Of a stretch of 64,000 nt of DNA, positions 37,404 to 51,050 are shown piece after piece. The number at the start of each line of letters is the position of its first letter. Position 1 is the stretch's first letter. Under the pieces are notes generated by a model. The model was given only the letters and a program-made list of their open reading frames with translations, ran no database searches and was not told the DNA's origin. The stretch lies in assembly GCF_000002995.4 (NCBI RefSeq), contig NW_025062479.1, positions 8,299,721 through 8,363,720 of the forward strand, read 5' to 3'. The translations under genes were made by a program, and so were the position numbers. The DNA is from Brugia malayi (lineage: Eukaryota > Nematoda > Chromadorea > Rhabditida > Onchocercidae).

Positions 37404-39758
37404 ATGAAGAGTGAAGAGATAAGAAAACAACTGGACAACAGAAATAGTTGGAAATCCACATACAATCCGTCACCAGTTTATGTCAAAAATGGTAAAACGG
37501 TATGTCTTTTGTTAAAAATAAGAATATTGAAACAGCCTATCAAAATTTCTACTCTTCTGTAATTAAACCCCAATATACAATTTAGGTAATTAAGTGCCGG
37601 ACTTGGCTGAAGCTACGTTTAAAATAACAATTCGATTTTTGAAGAAAATAAAATACACAAGTTCATTCTTTATAGGTGATGGAATTGTTTCGCTTATCAC
37701 CGGTAACTGTGTTTTTATTTGGTTTCGTACCGCCAATGATTGGTGCTTTTGCAACCATAACCACAGCTTTAATTTTTCACAGTGAACAAATTAGGAATTA
37801 CAACTGGCAATGCGGGGTATGATGTTCATTTTCAGTTTTTTTTTTTCTAAATCCTAATTGGTTTACACAGGGTATTTAAGTGAAATAAAATGCACGAATT
37901 TGTAGAGAGCTCGACTACCATCACTTTCACGAATAATAAATTTGCCGGTGGAACGGTTACTTTGGCAATTTTTGGTGCTTGTACATACACCTGCTCGAAT
38001 CGTTGAATTATTTACTGGTTGTAGGTTTTTTTTTAGATAAAAATTCGAGACTAGTAATTGGTGTTTAGACTAGATTTGAAAACTTATTAGAAATATTTGA
38101 CATTTTTTTTGCTCCGCATGAAATAAAAAATCTTTTTTATTGCCAAATTATTAGTTTAATTTTTACTTGTAGTTTATCGCTATGGACGTCTAATGAATGT
38201 GAACTATCGACAAAAACGATTTTATGAGTTTGCGCGGTATATATATTTTTATGCTGGCAGTACAGAATTATTCTTTATGATTGGCTTATCACTCCTTGGT
38301 GAACGCGAAAATATTCGTAAGTGAGCTGTATGACATCGTCTTTTTTCAAAAATTTTAGTACAGATATAGTCCAGAAAACAACCAAGTTTTCATGAATCCG
38401 ATAATTAGACGTGAAAGCAAGGTGAATAAATCTAACACCTCTACTCATAGTAATAAGTTTTATCTGATCAAAATGCTTTATTAAATGTGTACTTCACTTA
38501 TAAGACAATTTCTTTAATTCTTAATATTAATAAAGTTTTTTTTTTTTTCGAATCAATGATTTTCTCAACCTGTTTATTTCAGAAATCCATGTTATACTTT
38601 TCTATATATTTGGATTTTGTAGCATTGGCTTTTTTATAGCAAATCTTGTTTGTCATCGACATTCGCTATATTTCCTCCCTCCATACGTTAGTCCTTATGC
38701 CAAAAGTTCAATTTTTTCTTATGATGAAATCAAATCACTTAAAGTTTTATTGATTTCAGACTAGATAATTCAAGTCAAAAATACTAGAATTTCCATACCA
38801 GATGAACTGATTACTTGGGAATTGTGCAACTTTATCACTCTGCTCATCTCTAATTTTCACATAGCGAAAAAAATTTACAGGAGAAAAGGCCTCTTAGCAC
38901 GGATAATGCTTGCAAAAACTTAAGAATTCTCAAGCGTTTGGTTTACCTTTGTTTGTAGCTCGTTTTTTTTACTATAAATTCCACTTCAGTCTTTGACGAC
39001 ATTTGACAGATAACGGAAACATTACAGTGTCATAGCAAAGAAAGTCTTTCTTGAAGGAGCGATGTTTTAGAAACAGCAATTTAATTATTTTCACCGTATT
39101 ATCGGGAAATTTAGCAATGTTTTGCGGTGCTGTAACTTGACAAATATTAGTATAAATGATATATTGAAACTTAAATGAAGCATAAGAGAAACATCAAGAT
39201 TTTTGCAGGGCCATCTGTCATATTACTTAAAAATTACTTTCTGTACTATTTATTTGCTGTCTCTTCCTATTTTGTTGGTATCTTTCTTATTATATTGGAA
39301 AGTTTGTGTTACAGCTGGTAAAATTTTTTTTCTTTTTCTTTTTTTTTGTAATTTGTGATAAAAATGATACCAAAAATACAATGTTTTTTTGCTGATGCTT
39401 GAACCTATCTTTCCTAGTGTTAGCAAACATTTCTCTACAATAATTTGGATTCATGGATTCACAAAATGAAAGAAAAGCATATCAAAATAGTTGAAATTAC
39501 TGAAGGATGGATATAAGAATCATAAAAATGAATCAGAAGGCACTTTTTGCTTTCATTTTCTGTAAAGGTAAACGGCTGTAAATTTGATATGTAATTTCAG
39601 CGTATGAGGTATTTGCGATATGTGAATATATCGGTGTATTTCTGAATATCGCTTATCATGGTTGTGCTTTTTATGATATTCGGTATAAAGTGATATTTAG
39701 TGTTCGCCTTGTTGAAACAGCACAATTTTCAGAATATTATCCGGGAAGAATTATATGA
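37404..39758 (+). CDS. PGAP2/FRAG1-family multi-pass membrane protein
   Basis: Member of the Frag1/DRAM/Sfk1 family. PGAP2 acts in the Golgi in fatty-acid remodelling of GPI anchors; that role here is inferred from the family. Seven exons: 37404-37499, 37676-37816, 37906-38020, 38173-38316, 38583-38743, 39209-39317 and 39601-39758, giving 307 residues (human PGAP2 is about 254-315). Hydrophobic segments are seen at SPVTVFLFGFVPP through ITTALIF, YFYAGSTELFFMIGLSLL, VILFYIFGFCSIGFFIANL, FCTIYLLSLPILLVSFLL and FAICEYIGVFLNIAYHGCAF. The pattern TPARIVELFTGFYRYGRL and the late CEY..N.AYH motif are family-like. The last donor of exon 5 is uncertain: 38743 (GTTTTA) or 38686 (GTTAGT), both in frame. 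An acceptor at 37384-37385 lies 18 bases before the ATG. Confidence 0.82.
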
Positions 39759-40960
39759 TCATCAGATGGAAAAAATGAGATTATGTTTGAGTATTATAAG
39801 ATGATCACAAATTAGCATCACTGCCGAGTGAGAAACATGAATTTCACTAAAATTTACAAAAATTTTCAATGTTTTTTTTTTTTTTTTTTTTTTTGTTTTA
39901 AGAGCACAGAAAAACCCTGAAGGTCGAAAAATGTTCTGTGAGTGTTTATATTCTCCTGTTTGACAACAAAGCTTAATTTGAATATTTTTTTTGTGTGCTG
40001 ATGTGGTTAAAAAGCAGATATTATGCTAAAACTGTCTATTGTTCAATTGGTTCTTTGCTACTGACTACTGAGCCTATTTTATAATTATTTCATTGGTTTT
40101 GAAATGCACCAAAAATAATGTGTAACTACTATTCATATGCTTGTAGGTGATCGAAAACGATGGTCAAAAAAAGAAAATGTTTGTTTATCCACTACTTATA
40201 TAGAATTCAGGTAAATCTAAATAGTGTTTTTTTTTTATTTAGCGAGGAAGATCGTGCTAAAAATTTTTTTTCCTTACATTAGAAAGTACTGACATTAGTC
40301 CACGTTTTGATTAGCAGCTTGTTTTGAATTTGCAATTTCCATCACTCGTCTACATGCTACTATCTTAATTGGGGACTAATTACTAAGGGTGAAATCTTGA
40401 CAGTGCTTCTGTGACAACAGTATCACGGTATATCACGTGCATCTGATTTCCAGGTTATAAGACTTGAACAAACTTGAAACTAGAGTTTGAAAATTGGAGT
40501 CAATTCGAAAAGTACTACTAATGAAACACAATTTTCTGTATTGAAATGAATAGCAAGGATTTGCTGTTTCAATTAAACAACTTTTCACATTTTTTTGCTG
40601 CAGAAAAGGGTAGTCATAAGAAATCTCAAAAAAAAAATCTCAACCCGTGGAAGAACCATCCGAGGAAATTCCAATTAGTTCAGATACACCTGAATTAAAA
40701 CTGCCAAACTATCTTATCACTGTACTTCACTCTCATGCTCTCACTTCTATTCGGTCAAAGCACAGCTTCGATCGATAGATGCTATTACATACACCTACAT
40801 ACAACCATACATACATACACATACACACAGACATACGTACATAGACCCAGAATAACGAATTACACGCCACTACCACCTCAGTCAGCCGTCGCTTGCTCGG
40901 TTGATTCAGTTTTAAATATAAGCTCATACACACACATTCACGTCGTAGAACAGTTGATGA

Positions 40961-40964
<4 letters not shown>

Positions 40965-40993
<29 letters not shown>
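40965..40993. repeat. (GT)n microsatellite
   Basis: Alternating GT over 29 bases, with CA/CATA-rich repeats in the preceding 180 bases. The frames open on both strands are products of the repeat. Confidence 0.95.
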
Positions 40994-40995
<2 letters not shown>

Positions 40996-43900
40996 CACTA
41001 GCAGTTCAGGTGGTGCATCTACAAAAGGAAACCCCACTCTTGTTTTTATCGCATTCGCTGGTGTTGCTTACTGTCAAACAACCCGCATGCATATCTTTCG
41101 GGAAGAATTTTCTTTAAGGATCGTTCTGGTACTATTTGTAAAAGATAACGTTTGCATGTTCCCAAAATAAGCTATCGTTTCCTTCCGTAATAATTGCGCC
41201 AAGTTTGCCTATGCAACTACAAAATTTGCGTACATTTGTACCCCCGTCTCAGTGCCCGTTGACCATCTCTCTCAGCATTGTTTTTGATTTCTAACTCCTC
41301 TCAACAGCCTAATTACTGTTCTAAATAATGAAAATTTAAAAATCAATGTGAAGAAATTCCGCTAAATCTTATTGATTCAACTAATGTTCATTATTTTGGA
41401 CCGTTTATAGCGTGCAATCAGATTGTGTTCAGGTAGTTGGTATCTTTGCATCATAAACTTTCCTTTTATTTTTTCGTTTTTTGTTCACCCTTTCCAACCA
41501 TTAACATATATACTAAGAGAACTGGCTAAATTATAGAGTTGATTGTCTTGCTTTAACAGGCAAATTTATATATCTCCCGAAAAATCAGTCAGAAAATGCA
41601 TGAAGTGAAGAATTCTTCTATCAGAAAATATTGTTTCTCGACAACCATCAGCCTTTATAATTGTAAGAAATAAGAATGATATAAGAAGGTCATATATTGA
41701 ATTCGGTATGTTATAACTGTGCTATATGAATAATTTCTTCTAATTTTTATAAATGCTTTTGAAACTTCTATAACTCATTTTGTCTTTCTTTGGTTCATTA
41801 GCATTAATTGTGTTCACTTTATCCCTGAACTTAAATCTGCTTGTTTCAGGGAACTTTTGTCGTTTGTTTTTTATCATTTCCAATATTTTTATGGCTTTTG
41901 CACATCCTTTTAAAGTATGCAATTGCATGTTTCTTCGCCTGATTGCATTTTACAACAACAGCAGACTCATAGCTGCATAAAAAAACAACCCGCACCTCAC
42001 AGATTCATTTCCCTAAATTAACGACTTGTTGCCATGTTGTCCATTAATTTTCCTTGCCCTCATCAGTAATTCTTAAAATTGAAACTAATGGAATTTTCTG
42101 TGCTATGGAAGAAAGGCTCTTCGCAAACAGCTCCAGTCGTTTTGATGTTCGGCAGTATCTCCTTCATATTCATTGAATTATATCATAAAGTTAGAGGACT
42201 ATCCGGAAAGTTAGTAGAAAAATTAGATGAAACGTAATGGTGCTTTAAATTATGGATTCAAGTATAGGCATTGTCAGTGGGAAATTTGAAGTTAACATCC
42301 CCAAAGATATAAAATTTATCAGTTGACTAAAAGTTTCTATATCACAAAATGAGTACTTTTTTACTGTATTTTCAATAAACCATGGAATAATAAATGAACT
42401 GATAAATGGAATATAATGGAATGACAAATGAATTGATAAGCAAAGTTAAGCATCGAGTAATATGCCAGAATTTGAAATGATCCCTTCTTGCTCCTTCCTA
42501 CTTTTTCTATCCGTTCTCATTTTCTGTCTTCACAAACTGGAAGAGTTTCCACTGATTTCATTTGGCTATAAGTGATAGAAAGCCAGTATGACACATGATC
42601 CTGTTTTACCCTTCTTAAATTTCAGTTTTCCATTTTTCTTTCTAATCATTTTTCCCTTTTTATTTACCATCGAGAAGGTTTTAAATATCACCGAGTGCTG
42701 TCTGTTACGTTGTTATGGTATTTGAAAAAAGTATACCGTCATTTCCTAATGATCACCCAGTACGTCATTACTGCTTTCCCTTCAGTGAAACAGTTTGAAT
42801 CTGGCAATGATTATCATTTAGCTCCCTCGCCCTCTCCTTTTTTCGTTTACTCGTGCCGTCTCGGTCTTCTTTCTATCCTTTTGTTATCCCTATATTTTTT
42901 CAGTCATTTCGAAAAGATTTAATCGTTTTTTGCAGCGTCTTTAAACACTCCCTTCAGTGAATCGGTAGTTTGCTTGAAATATGTCGTATTGGTGTCCTCT
43001 TGGAAAGGCATGGCTATTGATTTTCAGTTTTATTGTATACCACTTTAAAACGAAACAAACGCATTCAGTGAGGCAAAATGCTACTTCATCGAAAATGCTG
43101 TTCTACTTAGACACAGTTTGCTGCTTTTATCTTTTCTCTCTCACATCTCTTTCCTTTTTCAAATTCAAAATATTTGAGATGATTTATTTGCATTTATGGA
43201 TTCCGTATTTCTTTAATGCTGTAATTCTGCTGAATATTCTTCCGTGCTATTAAGATGATCCAATCTAGCCTATTTTATGGAATGAAATCGATGAAGTGTT
43301 AAGTTTGGTATTACATCTATAATTTTAAAAATGCATGTTTTACAGTCTGTTAATGGGTCAAGTAACTAAATTTAGAACTTAGGGGATTTAGAGTAATTAA
43401 GAGAACTTATTCTGTGCGAGACCATAGACACTGAGAACTTAAACTTCATTCCTTCAATTTATGTAGCAGTATTCAACAGACCGTTTTAATCGAAGAAATA
43501 ACTGAACCAATTATCGTGCTTTACCCGCTAACATATAGTTTTTATTGGGTGAATAATTTTTCACTTGCTTATATCATATTCTATGAATAGAATAATTCAG
43601 CTTTGCTACTTTTTATGGTTCATAGAACTCTGAACCAAAATTTCTTTCGCATCCCCCAATGTTTAATCATTCATAGAAACGAATCATGTTGTTTAAATTC
43701 AACAGTACATTATGCAAAACAGAAAGCATTCATTTCCATTGTATTTTCTACTTTTGCCCTCCATAATGTTTCATGGCATTAACTTTTTATTATTGACACA
43801 CTTTCCTCTATCCGATATGATTTTTGTTCCACTTTTTTTTGAAAAAAAAAAAAAAATTGGAACAAATGTTATCCTGTCCAATTAATTGCAAACATTTATG

Positions 43901-45363
43901 GTTTTCTGCATAAATTAGTGATATAATGAATAAAAAAATTACAACTGTCATTAATACTATAGCAATATTTATTACATAAAGCAAAATTCAAGGTTAAAAA
44001 ATCAGAGAGCTTAACTTTATGGCTGTACGTTCGGAAATCCGGAGAAATAAGATTAGTTTTTGACAGTCTTGGGTGGATTGAAATTTAATTTCGGAGTCTA
44101 TTTTATGAAAGTTCAAAATATAAGCAAATTCTATTCATAACAAGCAGTAGGTAGTTAGTATGCTCGGCAGGTTCGAGGGAGTGTTGTTAGGAGATGGGAC
44201 ATGAGACTAGCTGGCTTCAGTTGAACTACAACCGCTTTTCATCAATCAAACAGCTTCACTGCATTCCCCACTATATATTTCTCTTTCCTATTCCACATTT
44301 ACTTTCGCTATTTTTCAAATAATCTTGTCTGACTAACCTAGATTCTTTGCGATCATCTTGTATCACCTTGATGGAACACTGTGCTTCCTCATTTCTTTAA
44401 TTATGCCTCAGGTCTGTGCTAATTCTCGAGCTATTTACCTATTCGAAAGGCTATCATCTATGAGTTATTTTAATATCCTGTGGTCTCATTATTCACACCA
44501 CGCGCTAATATCATTTTTATTATGTTACTCTTCTCTCCACTTTGAAAGTTTTCGGAACGATGAGGTAAAAGAATAAGAAAATAATTATGCATGCCTTCAG
44601 TATCTTATTATTTGAGCAACATCTAGTCCTCTTGTTCATGAAATGCTGATAAAAGTGACACGAATAATGAGACCAGACGTCCAAATTCATATTTCAAATT
44701 TCTTTCTTAATCAAAAAAAAAAAAAAAACTTTTATGAAATGAAAAATGGGTAATCTAATCGAGATAAAATAATTTCGTATGTTTTCTTGCCTTGACACAA
44801 ACTTTAAGCTTATTTTCGATAACATTTTTTCCAAGAAATTTTTGGATGTTTCCGAATATAGAAAAAGAAATATAGTTATAAATAGAGAGGGCCTTATGGA
44901 TTCAAATTTAACATTCCGGGAGTTTTCTTTGCATCTTGTCTGATAATATGCTTATTGGCAACTAATTCATTAACGCAGACTCACACATGCGCAAACATAC
45001 ATACCTATTTATCTCTTTGTACTTTAAAGAATGTTTCTGCATATGCATATTTCTGTATATATACGTATGTGATGGTGGTAGTATCCTTTTCCAATTAAAA
45101 GTTAACTTTATTGTATTTGTAAAGCAAGCGAATGGTATGAAAAGTGGAAATATTTGTAGAAGTCGTTGAATTGTGGATTTGTATCGAAAGTTGAATAAGA
45201 GATTACAAAGATATAAATCGTTTTGGAACTGATATTAAAAGTTCACAATTTTGCGTCAGTGAATGAAGTGATGGCTGTTTTTTTTCTTTTTTTTTTTCAA
45301 TGATAGCTGGAAGAGCTATCGCTTCATGCACTGATACGAAATTATAAACTCATTTTTTTTCAG

Positions 45364-45435
45364 TGAGAGATATCGGTATTTAGTTTTATGTCCTGTTGAT
45401 GCATCCCAACTGGGGAAAGCGATGATTGGGGAGAT
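45364..45435 (+). other. Orphan exon-like segment, 72 nt
   Basis: Bounded by TTTTTTTTCAG and GTAAGTTTTT, both strong splice signals. Phase 2 at both ends leaves an open frame of 23 codons (RYRYLVLCPVDAS, then QLGKAMIGE). I do not recognise the peptide and find no partner exons nearby. It could belong to an upstream unc-43 transcript or an unknown gene. Confidence 0.25.
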
Positions 45436-45791
45436 GTAAGTTTTTCTTCTGAAATTATTGGTATGTTAAAAATCTGTTCAAAACAGATGTCTCCTAAATG
45501 TTAATAATGTGACACAGCTAATTTGTGTTTTATTTAGATTTTCCTTCTTATTTCATTGCTTTTAGAGTGATTTTTTAGTCGCTACTGATAAATATAACGA
45601 GCTGTAAATCTGCAGTTAGTACTACCTGTTTGAAATGTTTTGTGAGTACCTTGCAATATTTTTCAAGATCCATAAACAATTATCTCATTATCACTAAAAG
45701 CTTTACTGCTTTCCACTTTCCATTTATTGCTCTTTGTTTTTCTTTATGCTATGAGACTTTCTTGGGATAAAATCTTTTTTTTTTTTCGCTT

Positions 45792-45986
45792 TCAATTTTT
45801 ATTGCAATGGGTAATCTGCACTTCAGGCATTTCAATTTGTCGGCTCAACTGAACGATAGTAAGTGTCGGCGATACGTCCTTTTTCATTTCCACAACTTCA
45901 TTTCCTCTTTCAACCACAACTTGAGAATTTAACAAAATGCTAATAACTTTGGCGATGACTGATAGTATCGATAAATTGCATAACAT
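45792..45986 (-). CDS. Possible small secreted protein, 64 residues
   Basis: A single open frame begins MLCNLSILSVIAKVISILL, which reads as a signal peptide. A polar segment follows (VVVERGNEVVEMKKDVSP, then LTIVQLSRQIEMPEVQ). AATAAA overlaps the last codons, just before the TGA. The mature part has amino-acid use unlike the surrounding noncoding frames. I do not recognise a family. The frame is short enough to be chance, and no neighbouring exon was found. Confidence 0.3.
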   Translation of the reverse strand: MLCNLSILSVIAKVISILLNSQVVVERGNEVVEMKKDVSPTLTIVQLSRQIEMPEVQITHCNKN

Positions 45987-48900
45987 ACAGAAGTGTTCAT
46001 TTTCCTTATTTTAGAGAAAACCTAAACATGATGTTTTCTTAAACAGTAGAGGAGGGAAAAGAGATTTATCATTTGATTTCGATTTGTCTTAGTGTTGAGA
46101 GCGTGAAAGATTTTGAAATCCTTAGCTCTGTAGTGGAAATAGTGTGTAATTATTGTTGACGGACATAGGGGATTATTATCTGATAACATTTCGTACTGAT
46201 CTTCATTCTTCAGCAGTTGTTGCCCCAGTATGCAAATTTCCCTGAGGTATCATTTTGCTTGCTTACCTTTCTTCCTCTGCTTAATTTTTCCCTCACGTCC
46301 ATTGACATTCATTTCCATAGAATTGATGTACTCTACAAATCAAACGTCAATCAGTGACTTTACAAATACACTTTACATTTTTCATCACTTTAAAATAAAA
46401 AAGGAATATTTTTAAGTTGCATGAATTACAGAATTCTTTTGAAGAAACTAGTTCATAAGAAAGGCAACTTGTTTGTGTTGAAAGTTCATCTTTGTTAAAT
46501 CTTCAGAAGGCCGGAAGTACTGGAATAAAAGAATATCTGTAAACTGTAAGGCAATGTGATCAGTGGAAATAGATCTCTTGAAAAGGTTCATACTCTACCA
46601 TGCCGTCCTGGAAACGAGTCTTGTGAAAGCCTCGAACAATCAATTTCTCTCTATTTTCTCGGGAAGGAGGAGAAGGAAGAGCTACCACGGATAAATACAT
46701 AGGCAGAGAGATATAATGCTATATTCATGTTTGTTTGTATGTCTGAGTTCGTGAATGGCCTATGCTTAGGCCTATAGGTTGTTTGCTTGTTAAATAAGCC
46801 AACCACATTACTTATCATATGTTTTCTCTTCCTTCCATGTCTTATTGATCTATTTCTAAAAACGTTAAGTATATAGCAGACGTGAAACGATGAGATTTGT
46901 AGGCGTGGTGAAACTTTTTAGTCCGACTTACTGATCTTATTTTTTTCTTCCCAATCTGATGTTTATATGTTTAAAATTGTCATTTCATAGCTGCATTTTA
47001 TACTTTAATAATTTCGCTTTTCAGTGCTTACTATTGTCATTATTTCAGCATGGTTTACGTTGTTTCCTCATTAAGTGTTCTTGTATTCACTGAAATGAAG
47101 AACTGAATTAACAGCAATAGATGATAAAGTAAATCTAATAATATGATAATGATTTTTTGAATCCCTTCAAGCCTTTCTGCTCATATCATCCTTTCGTCAT
47201 ACGAAGGTTAACGTCTGCAATTCTTTTACCTTGTTTATTAACTTGTTTTTAAATGCGGCGTCACTAACGCATTCTTCAAAACAATTTTAACGTCTAAAAT
47301 TGTTTCCGGAACTTTTGAAAATGCTAAGTTCTTGGCCAACCCAAAATCATTTCATTGCTCACCAACTCAGCTGACATGTGCTACCGATGTTTCAAGAATG
47401 AGCAATCTTTTTTGAATTTAGAATAGTTGACGTCATACTTGTTACATATCATAGGTTGAAGGATTGTGATGCATTAGATATTATTATGGAAACACAGCTA
47501 AAGCTGTGTTTGGTTTATATGTTAGCTTTTGAGGTTTTGGAAGACCTGTTGGTATCAATATTACTTTGCAGCAAATGGTATATCCTGCAGGAGGTAGCTG
47601 CAGTGTTTTTTATTATTTGCTTTGTACATATTTCTTGTACCATGTCAGAAAATGAATTCCATCGTTCTTTGTATGAAAGTTGAGCAAACAAGTCATAAGT
47701 TTTTTATTAGTGGTGCAGGATTCACTATACCTTTTGTAGAATATCAGATTAGAACTTTTTTTTCCGCTAATTTCATTTTGGCATAAATTGTCGGCTGTAG
47801 AGTTTTTATGCTCCAAATTTGAACATGAAACTCAATTTTCCAAGCCACTCCAAGATTTGTTGTTCTGTTGTTGTTTTGAGTTCTTTCCAAAAATAAAAAT
47901 GTGGGAATTACGACCCCATGCGTGAGATCAGCTTTGAGTTTTCATATTACAAAAATCATACAGTTTTTTCTTTCTTCTTTCATTTATTTAGTTTACTATT
48001 AAAGGGAACATGTAAGTGAATCACATGAAATCAAAAAAAAAAATTAAGCTGCGTAATAGAAAGTTGCAATAAAGGATGGGTAAACGAAATTCAAATATTT
48101 GGGAAGAAAAAAAGTGCCACACTACATTAAAATTAATTTTTTTTCTGAAAGCGAATTTTTTCTCTTTCATGAGACTTTAAAATGAACGTATTCGATACAT
48201 AAGTTATCAGAGAAAGATCAGGAAATTTATAGTTATGTCACTTTATCTAACTGTAACTTAAGAAGGTTTTTTTTTCAACTTAACTTGCTTTTTAAATGTT
48301 TTATGATCTCCTTGATTTAAGTTGGAAACTGTGTAAAATAGTGAAAGTTATGACTACTTCAAAATTAATTTTATTCAAAATAAAATAAAAGGGATTGGTG
48401 CAGTTATGATCGCATAGGAATGGTGTCTATTCAGTGAATGTTCTGTCTTTGACTTCCTTATTTAGGATGATGTGTAAAAGTTTAGGTGAGCCGCAGCAAA
48501 CCATTCATTTATGACAGAAAAAGTAATTGCGACAGTATTTTTCGTGATGCCTTACTCCATGATCATATTGCCGTTGTGCTACATTGTTCATTTGTGTTTG
48601 AAATCGACTTTGTTTTAGTCTTGTATCAACTATTTATTTATTTGTATTTATTCATAATTAAATTGTTCATTTATTTATTTATATCTAAAATAATTTTGCT
48701 AATATCCATGAAATTGTTACTATTCTTTACTGACATATCTTTTCCTGATAAGGTTATTGAAACCTAAACGAGTTTCGGGAACTGGATCTTTCTTTTCTCC
48801 TTGATTTAATCACATTTTTAATTAAATCTTAGGGTGCTTCATCATTGCTAGCCATTGCTTTTGCTGTCTATAACGACATGAGAAGCTTTAGCTAAATGAA

Positions 48901-51050
48901 AAAAATTAAAAAATAAATCGAGTTAGGCATGTGTATAGCGGGGTAGAAAAGTGACTTGAAGCTTTTTTTTCGAAATTTATATCACTCACTTAGTTCCAAT
49001 TTAAATTCATTTTCAATGAAAGAAGCTAAAATCACTAATTAATTTGGCATTGGTTTGGCATTGGTTCACTGACATATTGTTTTTATGGTTTGTTGGAGTA
49101 TTAATAAGTAAATGTGATGAGAGAAAAGTGATGGCTGCTAATAATGAATGGGGACGGTATTCTTTTTGTAAATGGTAAGTAATTAATTTCTGGTGTTTTT
49201 TTAATGGAATATTTGTGGAATGTTTTGTGAGCAAAGCAATTTTGAAAAACTGCTCAAGTTTTAATTCGTATAATTCGTATAAACATAGTAACTCTTTTTT
49301 GTAAGTGGTAAGCAATTAATTCATTTACTGCATTTGCAGTTCAGTCTGAATGTGAATGTATGATCATTTGCAGTTTTCGAGTTTTTGTCTTTTACAGTAA
49401 ATCGAGAGTTGTTATTGAGGTTTTTTCTCTTTACCTTTCATTTCCCTTAACGTTATTTTATCATCTTCTTTGTTTAGAATCTCCTTTTACAATTTTCGAA
49501 ATTGTGTTTATCGTCGCATGGCTCAACTGAGATTAAACAACGGAGATTAAAAATAGCTACTATATGCAGCTTCATGAAACTTCTATTTCTGTGGACATCT
49601 ATTTTCGCAAATGCAAAGCCTTGTCCTCCTTTCGTATTCGAGCATTCGACGTGTTTATTAATCAGAGTTAAAGGTTTAAAAAATGATGAATGTTTTGCGA
49701 AAAATTAAGGACCGTGAAGTAGGATTTCTTAAGTCAGGTAATATTTACTCAACTTTCTATCTTAGGCTTCAAACTCTCATTTTTGCTAATTTGTTGCTAT
49801 GATGTCACTATGTTACTCCATTTTATTATTTTTTTTTATGTTTCTGATCCTGGCTACTTATATGTTGTTGATATTTGAACGACTTTATTCCCTCGGCATG
49901 TCATATAAAAGTGAATAGTCAGGATGGTATTTGCTTCACTGAAAGTATGTCTTCTATTCTGAATTGAAAGTGAGGAATTTTTAGGATTTTCTGAAACTCT
50001 GATCCTTTTGGTCATCTTTCTATGTTACGTCCTAATCAGCAATTGTGCGTACCTAAAGTGTATTACAGTTATCGATAAATCACAGAAATGTATAAATAAG
50101 AAAGTAAAGAATTTCTAGTTATCTGGTGTCTGTCGTCGTATGGCCTCGAGTTTTTATCGATACTTACAAAACAAATATTCCACGCTTTCTACAGATTATT
50201 TGCAACCATAACTTTCATTTTGTTATCTTACAACATCTTTAACACGCAAACTTCGGGAGAGTGATTAAGTCAAGGAGTTATGGACTTACCTAATTAGAGT
50301 TAAAAATAATGGTTTTACGCGTAAGACCAAATTTTGGAAAGTCATATAAGTCCGTGTCTGATGCATCGTTAGGCATGGTCAGGTAATATCGACACCTGTT
50401 GGTTGCAAGTTTTTTTGAGAAAACTGTTAGATAACTGGAGAATAAGTACTCATTATCAGTAGGATCAGATTTTCAAGCGCAACAAAATTTGAAGTTTTTC
50501 TTGTCCTAGAAAATAATAAAAAAAAATAAAATGTTTTCAAAGAATGCATATTTTCTCGTGTATTATAAACTACACCTAAAAAATGAGTTTTTATTCCATT
50601 CCAGTACGACAATTATTTTGCACTGTAGAACATTGTCATAGAGATATATGGTACCTGAAATGTAAGGAGGAAACTTTTCATAGTTGTTTTCATATTTGTT
50701 TATATTAATTGTTTAATAGTGCGTACTTTTTAATGTGCCAAACAGATTGTGCTAAATTGTTTTGCTTCTTATAGCCTAGAGTTTTTGTCAACATTTACAT
50801 GATGAGAGTATTTGTCGCGTTTTGATACATTTTTCAAACGATTTCATGTTACATTTTTTTCCTACAGATCAAAATGTCCTGATTATCACAGGTAGTTGAT
50901 CCGTGTCAGAGACAATTTGCTCGCGGAGAAGCTAGTAGAGAATTTTCAGCAAAAAAAGACTATTGTATACTTACGGTTTTTTTTCGCATCGAGTTAGCAG
51001 TTCAAAAAATTTCAAACGGTATGCATACTTTCCTTCAGTGTTATTAAATT

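Larger units (their letters stand above)
39759..51050. other. 11-kb region upstream of unc-43, no well-supported gene
   Basis: I see only isolated exon-like pieces (40147-40282, 45364-45435) and one short secreted-type frame (45792-45986, minus). The stretch carries a GT microsatellite at 40965-40993 and imperfect ACATAC repeats at about 40787-40845. It most likely holds upstream exons and control elements of unc-43 or unrecognised short genes. Confidence 0.5.

Noticed and set aside
40147..40282. Two exon-like pieces (DRKRWSKKEN, then SEEDRAKNFF and a stop) that would fit after PGAP2-like exon 6 in phase 1
   Set aside because: The intron between them would be only 32 bases and the result would lose the conserved last exon. 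Probably chance.
40600..40720. Charged frame (VEEPSEEIPISSDTPELKLP) after a CTGCAG acceptor
   Set aside because: It is frame-shifted across an A run, lacks a clear donor and has no partner exon, so no gene could be built.
42695..43253. Hydrophobic plus-strand frames
   Set aside because: Phe/Leu/Ser-rich frames typical of T-rich noncoding DNA, with no splice context.
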